A stretch of DNA of 64,000 bases, from positions 62,001 to 126,000 of the forward strand of contig NZ_JYIY01000079.1 of NCBI RefSeq assembly GCF_000956535.1, given 5' to 3'. The position numbers were made by a program, and so were the translations under genes. The notes beneath the pieces were generated by a model. That model had not been told where the DNA came from and did no database searches. It saw only the letters and a list, made by a program, of their open reading frames with translations. How positions within the stretch are numbered: position 1 is the first letter of the stretch; every line of letters starts with the position of its first letter. Source of the DNA: Microbacterium ginsengisoli. GTDB taxonomy: Bacteria; Actinomycetota; Actinomycetes; Actinomycetales; Microbacteriaceae. Shown here piece after piece: positions 32,600-40,268 of the stretch.

Positions 32600-33349
32600 A
32601 TGGATGACATGACCGATCTGGACGCGCTCGTCCCGCCCCACGAACCCGCCGAGGACACGCTCGCCTTCGCCGGCAAGGCCGCGCTCTCGCTGGTTCCCGT
32701 CGTCGGCCCCCTCGCCGCCGAGACGCTCGCGCACGCGCTGGAGACGAGGCAGGCCGAGCGACAGCACGAGTTCAACGTCGCGATCGCGCAGGCACTCACC
32801 GACGCGATCTCGCGGCTGGATGAGGCTGCGACGATCGAGGACATCGTCGGGTCGGACGAGTTCATCGCCGCGGTCACCCGGGCGCAACGCGCCGCGGCCG
32901 AGACCGCCAGCCACCACAAGCGACAGCGTCTGGCCGCCGCGGTCGCCAACGGCGGGTCCTGGGCGCCGTTCTCGGCCAGTGAGCGTGAGCAGTTCACCCG
33001 GCTGGTCGACGAGTTCGACGAGCTGCACGTCTGGCTGCTGCACTACTTCGCCGACCCCACCGGCTGGCTGCAGTCCCGAGACCTCTACGCCCAGCACGCG
33101 AACCTCATGATGGGCGGCATCGACGGGCCGCTGGGCACCGCTCTCGGCGTCCCGCAGAATGTCTGGCGCGGACCCGTCGGTCAGGCCGCCTCGGACCTAG
33201 ACCGGACAGGGCTTGCCTCGATTCCGCTGACCACGATGATGACCCCGCAGGGCGTGTTCGCACCGCGCACGTCCGAGAAGGGGCGACGATTCCTCGCGTT
33301 CATCAATGAACCCGACTCTCTGTCCGCGAATCCGCCGGCGTCCCTATGA
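32600..33349 (+). CDS. Cargo protein of unknown function
   Basis: A 249-aa protein I do not recognise. Residues about 24-40 (AGKAALSLVPVVGPLAAE) form a short hydrophobic Gly/Pro segment. A helical, coiled-coil-prone region follows (ETRQAERQHEFNVAIAQAL to about 120), then a second half with Trp/Leu-rich patches (LHVWLLHYFADPTGWL). There is no signal peptide. An ATG nine bases later is an alternative start and no Shine-Dalgarno is obvious. The stop overlaps the next small gene (ATGA), so they are expressed together. Such pairs in elements are often defence or toxin-related, but nothing here proves that. Confidence 0.65.
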   Translation: MDDMTDLDALVPPHEPAEDTLAFAGKAALSLVPVVGPLAAETLAHALETRQAERQHEFNVAIAQALTDAISRLDEAATIEDIVGSDEFIAAVTRAQRAAAETASHHKRQRLAAAVANGGSWAPFSASEREQFTRLVDEFDELHVWLLHYFADPTGWLQSRDLYAQHANLMMGGIDGPLGTALGVPQNVWRGPVGQAASDLDRTGLASIPLTTMMTPQGVFAPRTSEKGRRFLAFINEPDSLSANPPASL

Positions 33350-33516
33350 TTCCGATCGACCCCGTCGACATCGACGGCTTGCCACCCGGCCGGAACTGCC
33401 CGGCTTGCGGTGAGCCGCTCGAGCCTGGTCACATCGACGACTCGCTGCAGTTGGTCTGGCTCTGCCCCTCCCACGGCGTTGTCGACCGCACCATCGACCC
33501 GCTTCGAGGCCTGTGA
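33346..33516 (+). CDS. 56-aa zinc-ribbon miniprotein
   Basis: Short protein MIPIDPVDIDGLPPGRNC followed by PACGEPLEPGHIDDSL and LVWLCPSHGVVDRT. The CPACG and CPSHG motifs give a Cys3His or Cys4-like knuckle. The start overlaps the stop of the 249-aa gene by 4 bp, which strongly supports translation. It may be a partner or cognate small factor of that protein. Function is unknown. Confidence 0.65.
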   Translation: MIPIDPVDIDGLPPGRNCPACGEPLEPGHIDDSLQLVWLCPSHGVVDRTIDPLRGL

Positions 33517-33544
33517 CAGTCACACGCAAGGATGTCTAGTTGCC

Positions 33545-33670
33545 TCACGACGCCGAGAATGTCTTGACTAGCGACTCGAGGTCTTCGTGAGGGAGCGCGC
33601 GTAGGGCCTGGCCGCTGCCGAGCTCCCACATCGAGAAGCCGTCCTTGCCGTCGGGCGTGCCGTGACGCAT
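33545..33670 (-). pseudogene. Possible gene remnant (41-aa ORF)
   Basis: Minus-strand ORF beginning MRHGTPDGKDGFSMWELG and ending SLVKTFSAS. The frame is open a little further upstream without a start. It looks like the C-terminal end of a larger, lost protein. It lies at the border where the high-GC cargo gives way to the lower-GC copper module, so it may mark an old junction. The rest of 33517-33720 shows nothing I can support. Confidence 0.3.
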
Positions 33671-33735
33671 GGTCAGTTTCGTGGCACTTGATTCACCCGC
33701 AGCAGTTACACACGGTCGGTGAATCGGGTCTCGAC

Positions 33736-33756
33736 TAGAATTGAGTCCAATGACTC
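33736..33756 (+). promoter_or_regulatory. Candidate promoter and operator of the copper module
   Basis: TAGAAT (33736-33741) is a good -10 box. Directly at the expected start is a 5-bp inverted repeat, gagtc-caat-gactc (33743-33756). The placement fits repressor control, but the sequence does not match a CsoR, CopY or CueR operator that I recognise. Confidence 0.35.
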
Positions 33757-33846
33757 GATGACTGTTGGAACAATTACTGTTTCGCCGAGATCATCTCAAC
33801 AGTTGCCGCGCCGTCTTTGGATACAGCACCTCGGAGGTGATGGGAA

Positions 33847-34107
33847 ATGGGGTCGAATGGGGGCCACATGGGCTGGTGGGGTATGGGCTGGAGTTGGGTC
33901 TTCCTCGTCCTGCTCGTGGTGGGAATTGTCACACTGATCGTGGTTCTTGTTCGAGTCTTCGCCGCACGTGGGCCTCGACAGACACCTCATCGCATCGGGA
34001 CCAGTGGGGCTCGTGAGTTGCTGGATGAGCGCTATGCCCGTGGAGAAATTGACACCAGTGAGTACGACGAGCGACGTCAACGACTCGACGGAGCACCTGA
34101 CGCATGA
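33847..34107 (+). CDS. SHOCT-domain membrane protein
   Basis: An 86-aa protein with a Met/Trp/Gly-rich start (GGHMGWWGMGW), one transmembrane helix (about 17-42) and a C-terminal SHOCT domain (about 52-82, ARELLDERYARGEIDTSEYD). The SHOCT module is a short oligomerisation segment found at protein ends. The ATG has an ideal Shine-Dalgarno (GGAGGTGA, 33833-33840). It overlaps the multicopper oxidase gene (ATGA), a pairing common in actinobacterial copper-resistance loci. The Met/His-rich N-terminus could bind copper (inference). Confidence 0.85.
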   Translation: MGSNGGHMGWWGMGWSWVFLVLLVVGIVTLIVVLVRVFAARGPRQTPHRIGTSGARELLDERYARGEIDTSEYDERRQRLDGAPDA

Positions 34108-35561
34108 AACCGATCACCCGTCGACAGGCGCTCCAGCTCGGGGCTGTGGGAGGGCTCGGTGTCGTTATTGGAGGGATCGGTCTCTCTCAGACAGGTCTTC
34201 CCTGGGGTGGGCGCGTGGCTGATGGTGATCTGCTGGTTGAGCCAGAGGTGTTACGCAGCAGCGGTGGTTTGCTGCAGGTGGATCTTGTCGCCGCTCGTCG
34301 CGAGGTGACCATCGCCGGGCGACAGGTACAAGCCTTGACCTACGGGGGCACATTGCCGGGGAGAACCTGGTGGGTGCGACCGGGGGACACCATCGAGGTG
34401 CAGTTGCGTAACGAACTGGACACCCCAACCAACCTGCATACCCACGGGCTACAGGTTTCTCCCTCGGGGAATAGTGACAACCCCTTCCTCTCTATAGACC
34501 CTGGGCAGAGTTTTGGTTACCGGTTTACCTTGCCAGAGGATCACCCGTCTGGTGTGTGCTGGTATCACCCTCATCGGCATGGCTCAGTCGCTGACCAGCT
34601 ATTCGGCGGCTTGTACGGTGCACTTATCGTCGAGGATGAAAAAATGCCGGTCAGTCGAGAGCGGGTGCTCGTCGTCTCCGACATTTCACTCACCGCTGGA
34701 GGACAGATCGCGACCGCCTCGGGGATGGACGTGATGATGGGCCGTGAAGGTGATCTCCTATTGGTCAACGGCCAGCACCGCCCACACATGTCGGCACGAC
34801 CTGGGGAGCGGGAACGCTGGCGAGTGATCAATGCGTGCACTTCCCGTTACCTACGTTTGGCCTTGCCCGGGCAGCGCCTGGAGTTGCTGGGGATCGACGG
34901 GGGTCACGAACAGGCTCCCCGGGAAGTGCGGGACGTGCTCCTGGCTCCCGGTAATCGCGCCGACCTTCTCGTGAGCATGAGCGCCGGTAGTGGTGAGTTT
35001 CAGACACTGGGCTACGACCGTGGTGGAATGAGGATGGGAATGATGGGAGGTCGAAACCTCTCCGGAGCTGAGGCCATTGCCACGCTCACTGTCTCCGGGC
35101 AAGAGACTTCTACGCCAGATACGGTGCCAGTTCGCTCGCCGGTTCTTCGGGATCTACGCGAGCAGCCTGTTGCGCGGCGGCGGGAGATTGCCTTCACCAT
35201 GGGAATGGGGTCGATGATGCGCGGTGGCGGGAGCATGATGGATCTCGGATTCGACGGTCGTACTTTCGACATCGACCGAGTTGACCAACGCGTTGCTGCG
35301 GGAGCCGTGGAAGAGTGGCTCATCACGAACCCCACACCCATGGATCACCCCTTCCATTTACACGTATGGCCGATGCAGGTGATCGAGACGGACGGGCAAC
35401 CGGTCAGCGAACAGGTTTGGCGTGACGTCGTCAATGTTCCTGCCCAAGGTCGAGTGCGGGTGCTCATCGACTTCGTTCGTCACCCGGGGCGCACCGTATA
35501 CCACTGCCACATCCTTGATCATGAAGATGCTGGCATGATGGCCATCGTCGATGTCGGCTGA
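34104..35561 (+). CDS. Tat-exported multicopper oxidase (copper resistance, CueO/CopA-like)
   Basis: Laccase-type oxidase (485 aa), likely oxidising Cu(I) outside the cytoplasmic membrane. A Tat signal is present (TRRQALQLGAVGG, Arg6-Arg7). All four copper motifs are intact: LHTHG (His112, His114), WYHPHRHG (His155, His157), HPFHLHVW, and HCHILDHEDAGM with Cys468 and the axial Met478. Met-rich stretches (GGMRMGMMGGR, GMGSMMRGGGSMM) resemble those of CueO. Base composition is clearly less GC-rich than in the backbone. No copper ATPase, chaperone or regulator is adjacent. Confidence 0.93.
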   Translation: MKPITRRQALQLGAVGGLGVVIGGIGLSQTGLPWGGRVADGDLLVEPEVLRSSGGLLQVDLVAARREVTIAGRQVQALTYGGTLPGRTWWVRPGDTIEVQLRNELDTPTNLHTHGLQVSPSGNSDNPFLSIDPGQSFGYRFTLPEDHPSGVCWYHPHRHGSVADQLFGGLYGALIVEDEKMPVSRERVLVVSDISLTAGGQIATASGMDVMMGREGDLLLVNGQHRPHMSARPGERERWRVINACTSRYLRLALPGQRLELLGIDGGHEQAPREVRDVLLAPGNRADLLVSMSAGSGEFQTLGYDRGGMRMGMMGGRNLSGAEAIATLTVSGQETSTPDTVPVRSPVLRDLREQPVARRREIAFTMGMGSMMRGGGSMMDLGFDGRTFDIDRVDQRVAAGAVEEWLITNPTPMDHPFHLHVWPMQVIETDGQPVSEQVWRDVVNVPAQGRVRVLIDFVRHPGRTVYHCHILDHEDAGMMAIVDVG

Positions 35562-35616
35562 CCAGCTGCAGCGGCGTTGCGGCCTGGCCAAAACCCACCG
35601 CTGCCGCGTAGTTTCC

Positions 35617-35659
35617 GTTACTTGATGTTGCCGGATGCACCACGTATTGTTGAAGTAAC
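35617..35659. repeat. 7-bp inverted repeat downstream of the multicopper oxidase
   Basis: GTTACTT (35617-35623) and AAGTAAC (35653-35659) with 29 bases between. Flanking bases partly extend the symmetry (ccg/cgg). It could be a weak stem or an old insertion scar. No function assigned. Confidence 0.25.
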
Positions 35660-35666
35660 ACGGCAG

Positions 35667-35706
35667 GCTCGCTTCTCTAGATGAGACGCGAGCTTGTTCT
35701 TTTTCT
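35667..35706 (+). terminator. Factor-independent terminator of the copper module
   Basis: Stem gctcgc-t-tctc with loop tagat and gaga-c-gcgagc (one internal mismatch), followed at once by the T-rich run ttgttctttttct. It lies 106 bp after the oxidase stop. This classical form contrasts with the U-less GC hairpins of the host genes. Confidence 0.85.
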
Positions 35707-35834
35707 ACCTCAGTGCGAGACACCCAGGCTTGCCAAACGAGAACCTTTAGCAAGCTCTATTCTTCCCGATCAGAGGGGCATTTCTGCGTCACGACGCATG
35801 CTCAGACGACCGCCGCATCGGTGCATCGAGGCTA

Positions 35835-35841
35835 AAGCGCG
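35835..35841. repeat. Right junction core (attR), aagcgcg
   Basis: Second copy of the 7-bp direct repeat. Element sequence (catcgaggcta) lies on its left and dprA sequence (aggttcaactccgcg) on its right. About 270 bp between the oxidase stop and this core hold the terminator but no ORF I can support. Confidence 0.8.
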
Positions 35842-36302
35842 AGGTTCAACTCCGCGACATGCCAATCCGACGGCTCCGCCGCGAGCGCAGACGCGTCACC
35901 TCGCACCCAGAGGGCGACCGGCGCGTGCGCGCCGAGATCGCCGAGCGAGCGCGGCCAGCCGGCATCGCTCGGGGTCAGCAGCCCGGCTCCGGCGCGGGCG
36001 GCGAGCTCGACGATGTCGCGGAGGGTCGCGGCATCCCAGCGTGGACCCCACCGCCGCAGCGCGGCCGACCACACAGCATCGCCGACCAGACGTCCGCCCT
36101 CGGCATCACCCCGCCGTGCGCGGTCGAGGGCTCCCCGTGCGCCCCACTGCGCGATCGCCGCGCCCGCCACGCGGTCACCCGGTTCGACGAGAGTGCTCCA
36201 CACGATCGCCGCATCGCGGTCGTCGCGGAACTCATCGTCAGGAAGGCCGAGCGCATCGGCACGCGCGCGCACCGCACGCGCATCTGTCGAGGTGCCGTTC
36301 AC
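35835..36302 (-). pseudogene. dprA: dprA 5' fragment (N-terminal domain), cut by the mobile element
   Basis: Encodes the first 155 or so residues of DprA: MNGTSTDARAVRARADALG, then the helical SAM-like region and PVALWVRGDASALAAEPS to ELNLAL. An element-derived TAG stops it just past the junction (35832-35834). The GTG start overlaps the comM stop by 4 bp, the normal comM-dprA coupling, so the fragment is still translated. The natural continuation is the 3' piece at 27266-28019. On its own it lacks the Rossmann fold and should be inactive. Confidence 0.92.
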
Positions 36303-37837
36303 GCCGCCATCCCCCGCTTGAGGTACAGCGCGCGGCCGATGTCGTCACCGGTGAGGCGATCGTGCCCGGCGAGGTCGGCGACGCTCCAGGCGACACGCAG
36401 CACGCGGTCATAGGCGCGCAGGGTCAGCAGACCGCGTTCGAGTGCCGCATCCAGCGGAGCCCGCACGTCCGACGTGGGCGCGTGGGGACCTTGCCGCAAC
36501 CACGCCCCGTCGATCTCCGCGTTCACGGTCCACGGGGTCTCGCGCAGACGCCGGGCGGCGCGCTCGCGCGCACCCCTCACCCGCTCCCGCGCATCAGCGC
36601 TGGACATGCGGCCGCGACTGTGCGGCACACGGGTGACCCGGGTCATCCTCATCTCGATGTCGATCCGATCGAGCAGCGGACCCGACAGCCGCGCGCGGTA
36701 GCGGCGGATCGCCGACGGCGGGCATTCGCAGAGCGCACCTCGCACGCCGTGGTTCCCGCACGGGCAAGGGTTGGTCGCGAGAACGAGCTGGAATCTCGCC
36801 GGGAACGCGGCGACGACCCCCATGCGATGGATCTCGATGGCACCGCGCTCGAGCGGCTGACGGAGAGCGTCCAGCACCGACGACGGGAACTCGCCCGCCT
36901 CGTCGAGGAAGAGCACGCCGCCGCTCGCCCGTGAGATCGCCCCGGGTCGCACCGTGCGGGAACCCCCTCCGACGAGCGCCGCCACGCTCGCGGAATGGTG
37001 GGGCGCCTCCAGCGGGGGTGTGCGCTGAAGCCGAGACACCCGCCGTCCCGACAGGGATGCCACGGCGGCCGCGGTCAGCGCCGCGTCGTCGTCGAGGGCG
37101 GGGAGAAGGGCGGGGAGACGTCGGGCGAGCATGGTCTTGCCCGCACCGGGTGGCCCGCTCATGAGCACGTGGTGTGCACCGGCGGCCGCGACGACCAGCG
37201 CCTCGACAGCGGCATCCTGCCCGACGACATCGGCGAGCTCGGCCGAGTCGGCGACCGGTGGGTCGTCGTCGGCTGCGTCCGAAACCGCGGTGGGTACCGT
37301 GTCCCCCGGGTCATCCGCCTCGAGCTCGGCGCCGTGCAACACGGCCGTCGCCCTCAGATCGGCGACACCGACGACATCGATACCGGGCACGAGTTGCGCC
37401 TCGGTGAGGTTCGCGCGGGGCACGACGACGCGGCCACAGCCGCGGCGCGCGGCCGCCATCACGGCCGGAAGCACTCCCGGCACCGCTCGGACTCGCCCGT
37501 CGAGGCCGAGCTCGCCGATGTGGACGCTGCGCGCGACGGATGCCGCATCCAGGACGCCCGCGCTCGCGAGCGCTGCGACGGCGATGGCGAGGTCGAACGC
37601 CGCGCCATGCTTCGGGAAATCCGCGGGGATGAGGTTGACGGTGATGCGTCGGCGGGGCAGCGGGAGTCCGCTGTTCATGCACGCGTTCGTCACGCGCTGC
37701 GCCGCCTCGGAGAGCGCCCTGTCACCGAGTCCGATGATGCGCAGATCGGGCTGCTGGTCAGTGAGGTCGGCCTCGACGTCGACGACCGTGCCGTCGAGGC
37801 CGACAAGGGCGATGGCCGCGGTACGGGCGACGGTCAT
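36299..37837 (-). CDS. comM: ComM/YifB family Mg-chelatase-like AAA ATPase
   Basis: 512-aa ATPase with an N-terminal Lon-protease-like domain (about 1-170, with VGLGDRALSEAAQRV and IPADFPKHGAAFDLA). An AAA module follows with the Walker A GPPGAGKTMLARR (about 232), Walker B LFLDEAGEF and a C-terminal Mg-chelatase segment. In transformable bacteria ComM is a branch-migration helicase that integrates donor DNA. A short four-Cys cluster (NPCPCGNHG...CEC) is typical. It overlaps yraN and dprA by 4 bp at both ends, so it is in one operon. Confidence 0.95.
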   Translation of the reverse strand: MTVARTAAIALVGLDGTVVDVEADLTDQQPDLRIIGLGDRALSEAAQRVTNACMNSGLPLPRRRITVNLIPADFPKHGAAFDLAIAVAALASAGVLDAASVARSVHIGELGLDGRVRAVPGVLPAVMAAARRGCGRVVVPRANLTEAQLVPGIDVVGVADLRATAVLHGAELEADDPGDTVPTAVSDAADDDPPVADSAELADVVGQDAAVEALVVAAAGAHHVLMSGPPGAGKTMLARRLPALLPALDDDAALTAAAVASLSGRRVSRLQRTPPLEAPHHSASVAALVGGGSRTVRPGAISRASGGVLFLDEAGEFPSSVLDALRQPLERGAIEIHRMGVVAAFPARFQLVLATNPCPCGNHGVRGALCECPPSAIRRYRARLSGPLLDRIDIEMRMTRVTRVPHSRGRMSSADARERVRGARERAARRLRETPWTVNAEIDGAWLRQGPHAPTSDVRAPLDAALERGLLTLRAYDRVLRVAWSVADLAGHDRLTGDDIGRALYLKRGMAA

Positions 37838-38196
37838 CGGAGATCTCGCAGGTGCTCGATCGCGCCGGTGGCGGGGTCGGCTCCGATCACCGCGATCGCA
37901 TCGACGCGCAACGCAGCGCCTCGCAGTTCACCGGCATGCGCCCGACGCCACGCGTAGGCAAGCCGCCACAACCGTGCGAGCTTGACCGCCGACACCGCCT
38001 CGAGCGGATGCCCGTAGGCCACGCTCGTGCGCGTCTTCACCTCGACCACGACGACCTCGTCGCCCTCGCGGGCCACGATGTCGATCTCCCCGCCGGGCGC
38101 GCGCCAATTGCGGTCGAGCACGGTGAATCCCACCGCGATCAGATGAGCGGCGGCTCGGTCTTCGCCGGCCCGCCCGAGGACGTCCTTCGCTGCCAT
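37834..38196 (-). CDS. yraN: YraN/UPF0102 family protein (endonuclease-like fold)
   Basis: 120-aa protein with the PD-(D/E)xK-like core: GEIDIVAREGDEVVVVEVKTRT, giving the Asp, Glu-x-Lys pattern of the restriction-endonuclease fold. Function is not established for the family. I use the ATG at 38196 (MAAKDVLGRAGEDRAA), where homology begins. An upstream ATG at 38217 would add seven residues. The stop overlaps the comM start (4 bp). Confidence 0.85.
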   Translation of the reverse strand: MAAKDVLGRAGEDRAAAHLIAVGFTVLDRNWRAPGGEIDIVAREGDEVVVVEVKTRTSVAYGHPLEAVSAVKLARLWRLAYAWRRAHAGELRGAALRVDAIAVIGADPATGAIEHLRDLR

Positions 38197-38295
38197 GACC
38201 CCAGCGTCGCCGGGCATCGCGTGTCATCCGCTCCGCCCGGCCGATCCGGGGAGAGCGTGCGCCTCACGGCGCGGCGCGACCGCCTGTGGAGGAGC

Positions 38296-38619
38296 TCAGC
38301 TGTCGAGCGAGAGTTCTTCGGGCAGCTGGAAGTCGCGACGCGACAGCTCCTCGACGTTCACGTCCTTGAACGTCAGGACCCGCACCGACTTCACGAACCG
38401 GTCGGCCCGGTAGATGTCCCAGACCCACACATCGGTCATCGTGATCTCGAAGTAGAAGTCGTGCTCGGTGTCGCGGCGCACGACATTCACGTCGTTGGCG
38501 AGGTAGAACCGTCGCTCGGTCTCGATCACGTACTGGAACTGCAGGACGACATCGCGGTACTCCCGGTACAGAGCCAGCTCGAGTTCGCGGTCGTAATCCT
38601 CGAAGACATCGTCATCCAT
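38296..38619 (-). CDS. DUF2469 family protein
   Basis: A 107-aa, acidic, aromatic-rich protein (EDYDRELELALYREYRDVV, RRFYLANDVNVVRRDTEHDF, MTDVWVWDIYRADRF). It is highly conserved in actinobacteria next to rnhB, as here. Its function is unknown. It has a TAGGAT box at 38629-38634 and a GGAG Shine-Dalgarno, so it is expressed from its own promoter downstream of rnhB. Confidence 0.88.
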   Translation of the reverse strand: MDDDVFEDYDRELELALYREYRDVVLQFQYVIETERRFYLANDVNVVRRDTEHDFYFEITMTDVWVWDIYRADRFVKSVRVLTFKDVNVEELSRRDFQLPEELSLDS

Positions 38620-38628
38620 GGTGTCTCC

Positions 38629-38634
38629 ATCCTA
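38629..38634 (-). promoter_or_regulatory. -10 box upstream of the DUF2469 gene
   Basis: TAGGAT on the minus strand, nine bases before the ATG. The gap contains GGAG, so a very short but Shine-Dalgarno-bearing leader is likely. Confidence 0.45.
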
Positions 38635-38673
38635 GAGCGACGGATGCCGCTCCCGACCGTCCGCACACGACGC

Positions 38674-39333
38674 TCACCACAGGGTGGGCGCGTCAGCGAT
38701 CGCCCAGCTCGCGCGGTGGTGGGCGCTCAGCCCGTGCGCGCGGATCGCCGCGCGGTGGACCTCGCTGGCGTAGCCCTTGTTGCGATGCCACTCGTACGCC
38801 GGATGAGTCGGATGCAGCTCGGTCATCACCTCGTCGCGCGCGACCTTCGCGATGATCGACGCCGCCGACGCGCTCGCGCAGTCGCGGTCCGCCTTGACCC
38901 GCACGATCACGGGCGCCCCGGGGTCGGCAGTCGGAGTGATGTAGTCATGGTTGCCGTCGAGCAGCACGATCGCGTCGTCCACCTCGACACCCTGGCCGCG
39001 GAGGTCGGCGAGAGCACGCAGCGCCGCGTTGCCCATGGCGCGCATGATGCCGATCTCGTCGATCTCGGCAGCGCTCGACCAGCCGATCGCGGACGCGGAC
39101 ACCCATCCCCGAGCACGATCGCGCACGTCGGCCCGCCGTCGCTCGGCGACGAGCTTCGAATCGCGCAACCCGTTCGGAACACCCGCCTCGATCTCGACTT
39201 CGCCGAGTACCGCCGCGCCGATCGCCACCGGCCCCGCGAGAGCGCCGCGCCCGACCTCGTCGCACGCGATGACGAGCGGATGCCGCGCCAGCAGTTCGCG
39301 TTCGAACACGAGAGTGGGCTCGATGACCGTCAC
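38674..39333 (-). CDS. rnhB: Ribonuclease HII
   Basis: Removes ribonucleotides and RNA primers from RNA-DNA hybrids (219 aa). The catalytic acidic residues are visible: VIACDEVGRGALAGP (Asp-Glu) near residue 23, VLLDGNHDY near 124, and VKADRDCASASAASIIAKV with the third Asp near 152. The GTG start overlaps the lepB stop as GTGA, so it is coupled to signal peptidase. Confidence 0.95.
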   Translation of the reverse strand: MTVIEPTLVFERELLARHPLVIACDEVGRGALAGPVAIGAAVLGEVEIEAGVPNGLRDSKLVAERRRADVRDRARGWVSASAIGWSSAAEIDEIGIMRAMGNAALRALADLRGQGVEVDDAIVLLDGNHDYITPTADPGAPVIVRVKADRDCASASAASIIAKVARDEVMTELHPTHPAYEWHRNKGYASEVHRAAIRAHGLSAHHRASWAIADAPTLW

Positions 39334-40130
39334 GGCGCGCCCGTGGTCGTCGGGGTCGGCGAGGGGACGGGAGAGCCGGAGGGCCCCGGGACGCCGGCGA
39401 AGACGTCGTGGTGGAAATCGAGCGCGCCGAAGCGCGAGAACGGCCAGGTGATGAGGAACGCGCGACCCACGACATCCGAGACGGGCACGAACCCCTTCCC
39501 CGGCTGATCCTGGTTGTATCGCGAGTCCTTCGAGCGGTACCGGTTGTCGCCGAGCACCCAGAGCGAACCCTGCGGCACAGTGACGTCGAAGGCGATGCCC
39601 GACGCGGCGGCACCGGGTGACGGCACGGTGATGTACGACTGCTCGTCGATCGGCTGCCCGTTCACGGTGATCTGCCCGGCGGCGTTGCAGCAGACGACGT
39701 GGTCTCCCGGCAGGCCGATGATGCGCTTGATCAGATGGTCGTCGCTGTCGCTCGTGGAGAGCCCGACGAGGGAGAGCACCCAGTCGATTCCGGCGAAGAT
39801 CGGATTCTGGGGCGCGGAGGCCGTCGTGCTCGGATCCAGCCAGCCGCCCGGGTCCTTGAAGACCACGATGTCGCCGCGCTGGTAACCGCCGAAATTCGGC
39901 GTGATCTCGTCGACGAGGATGCGGTCCTGCTCCATCAAGGTCGTCTCCATCGACGCCGAAGGGATGTAGAACGAGCGCACGACGAACGTCTTCACGAGGA
40001 ACGACACGAGCACTGCGATGACGACCACGACCACGACGTCCCGGGCGAATCGCCAGGGTCCCCCGCGGCGACGGGTACGGATCGGCGCCGACGGCGTCTC
40101 GTCGGGGAGGGGGTGTTCTTCGGTGGTCAT
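39330..40130 (-). CDS. lepB: Signal peptidase I
   Basis: Membrane-bound protease (266 aa) that cleaves Sec and Tat signal peptides outside the membrane. A cytoplasmic basic start (about 1-30) and one transmembrane helix (VVVVVVIAVLVSFLVKTFVV, about 34-53) precede the catalytic Ser in IPSASMETTL (about 62) and the general-base Lys in DHLIKRIIGLPGD (about 131). I use the ATG at 40130, which has GAGGA five bases upstream. The C-terminus is Pro/Thr/Gly-rich and long. Confidence 0.95.
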   Translation of the reverse strand: MTTEEHPLPDETPSAPIRTRRRGGPWRFARDVVVVVVIAVLVSFLVKTFVVRSFYIPSASMETTLMEQDRILVDEITPNFGGYQRGDIVVFKDPGGWLDPSTTASAPQNPIFAGIDWVLSLVGLSTSDSDDHLIKRIIGLPGDHVVCCNAAGQITVNGQPIDEQSYITVPSPGAAASGIAFDVTVPQGSLWVLGDNRYRSKDSRYNQDQPGKGFVPVSDVVGRAFLITWPFSRFGALDFHHDVFAGVPGPSGSPVPSPTPTTTGAP

Positions 40131-40227
40131 GCAGGTCCTCACGCGGCGTAACGAAAGCCGGCCATCAGCGTCTCACACAGCGCACCGCGACACACCCGAC
40201 GCGACGGAGAGTCGTGGCCGGAGACGA

Positions 40228-40258
40228 CGAACGCCCCGCTCGATGAGCGGGGCGTTCG
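40228..40258 (-). terminator. Hairpin downstream of rplS
   Basis: A perfect 14-bp inverted repeat (cgaacgccccgctc and its complement) with a 3-base loop, 11 bp after the rplS stop. No U-run follows. It has the same design as the stem after tsf. Confidence 0.65.
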
Positions 40259-40268
40259 GAAGGGGACC

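Larger units (their letters stand above)
28013..35834 (+). mobile_element. Integrated element of about 7.8 kb in dprA, with a tyrosine-recombinase trio and copper cargo
   Basis: Boundaries come from the split dprA. The 7-bp sequence aagcgcg lies at 28013-28019 and 35835-35841, and joining the outside sequences through one copy restores an intact DprA frame (ELNLALIAIVGARA). The left end carries three related short repeats and the recombinase operon. The right end carries a lower-GC copper module with a terminator. There is no IS-type transposase and no longer target duplication. The arrangement recalls Tn554-like and recombinase-in-trio elements, but the third protein differs from either. Family placement is inference. 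Confidence 0.9.

Noticed and set aside
33743..33756. CsoR or CueR operator upstream of the copper module
   Set aside because: The repeat is real, but the bases do not fit those operators. It is reported only as a candidate palindrome.
35617..35659. Inverted repeat considered as the end of an insertion sequence
   Set aside because: There is no transposase, the arms are only 7 bp, and there is no matching partner or target duplication.
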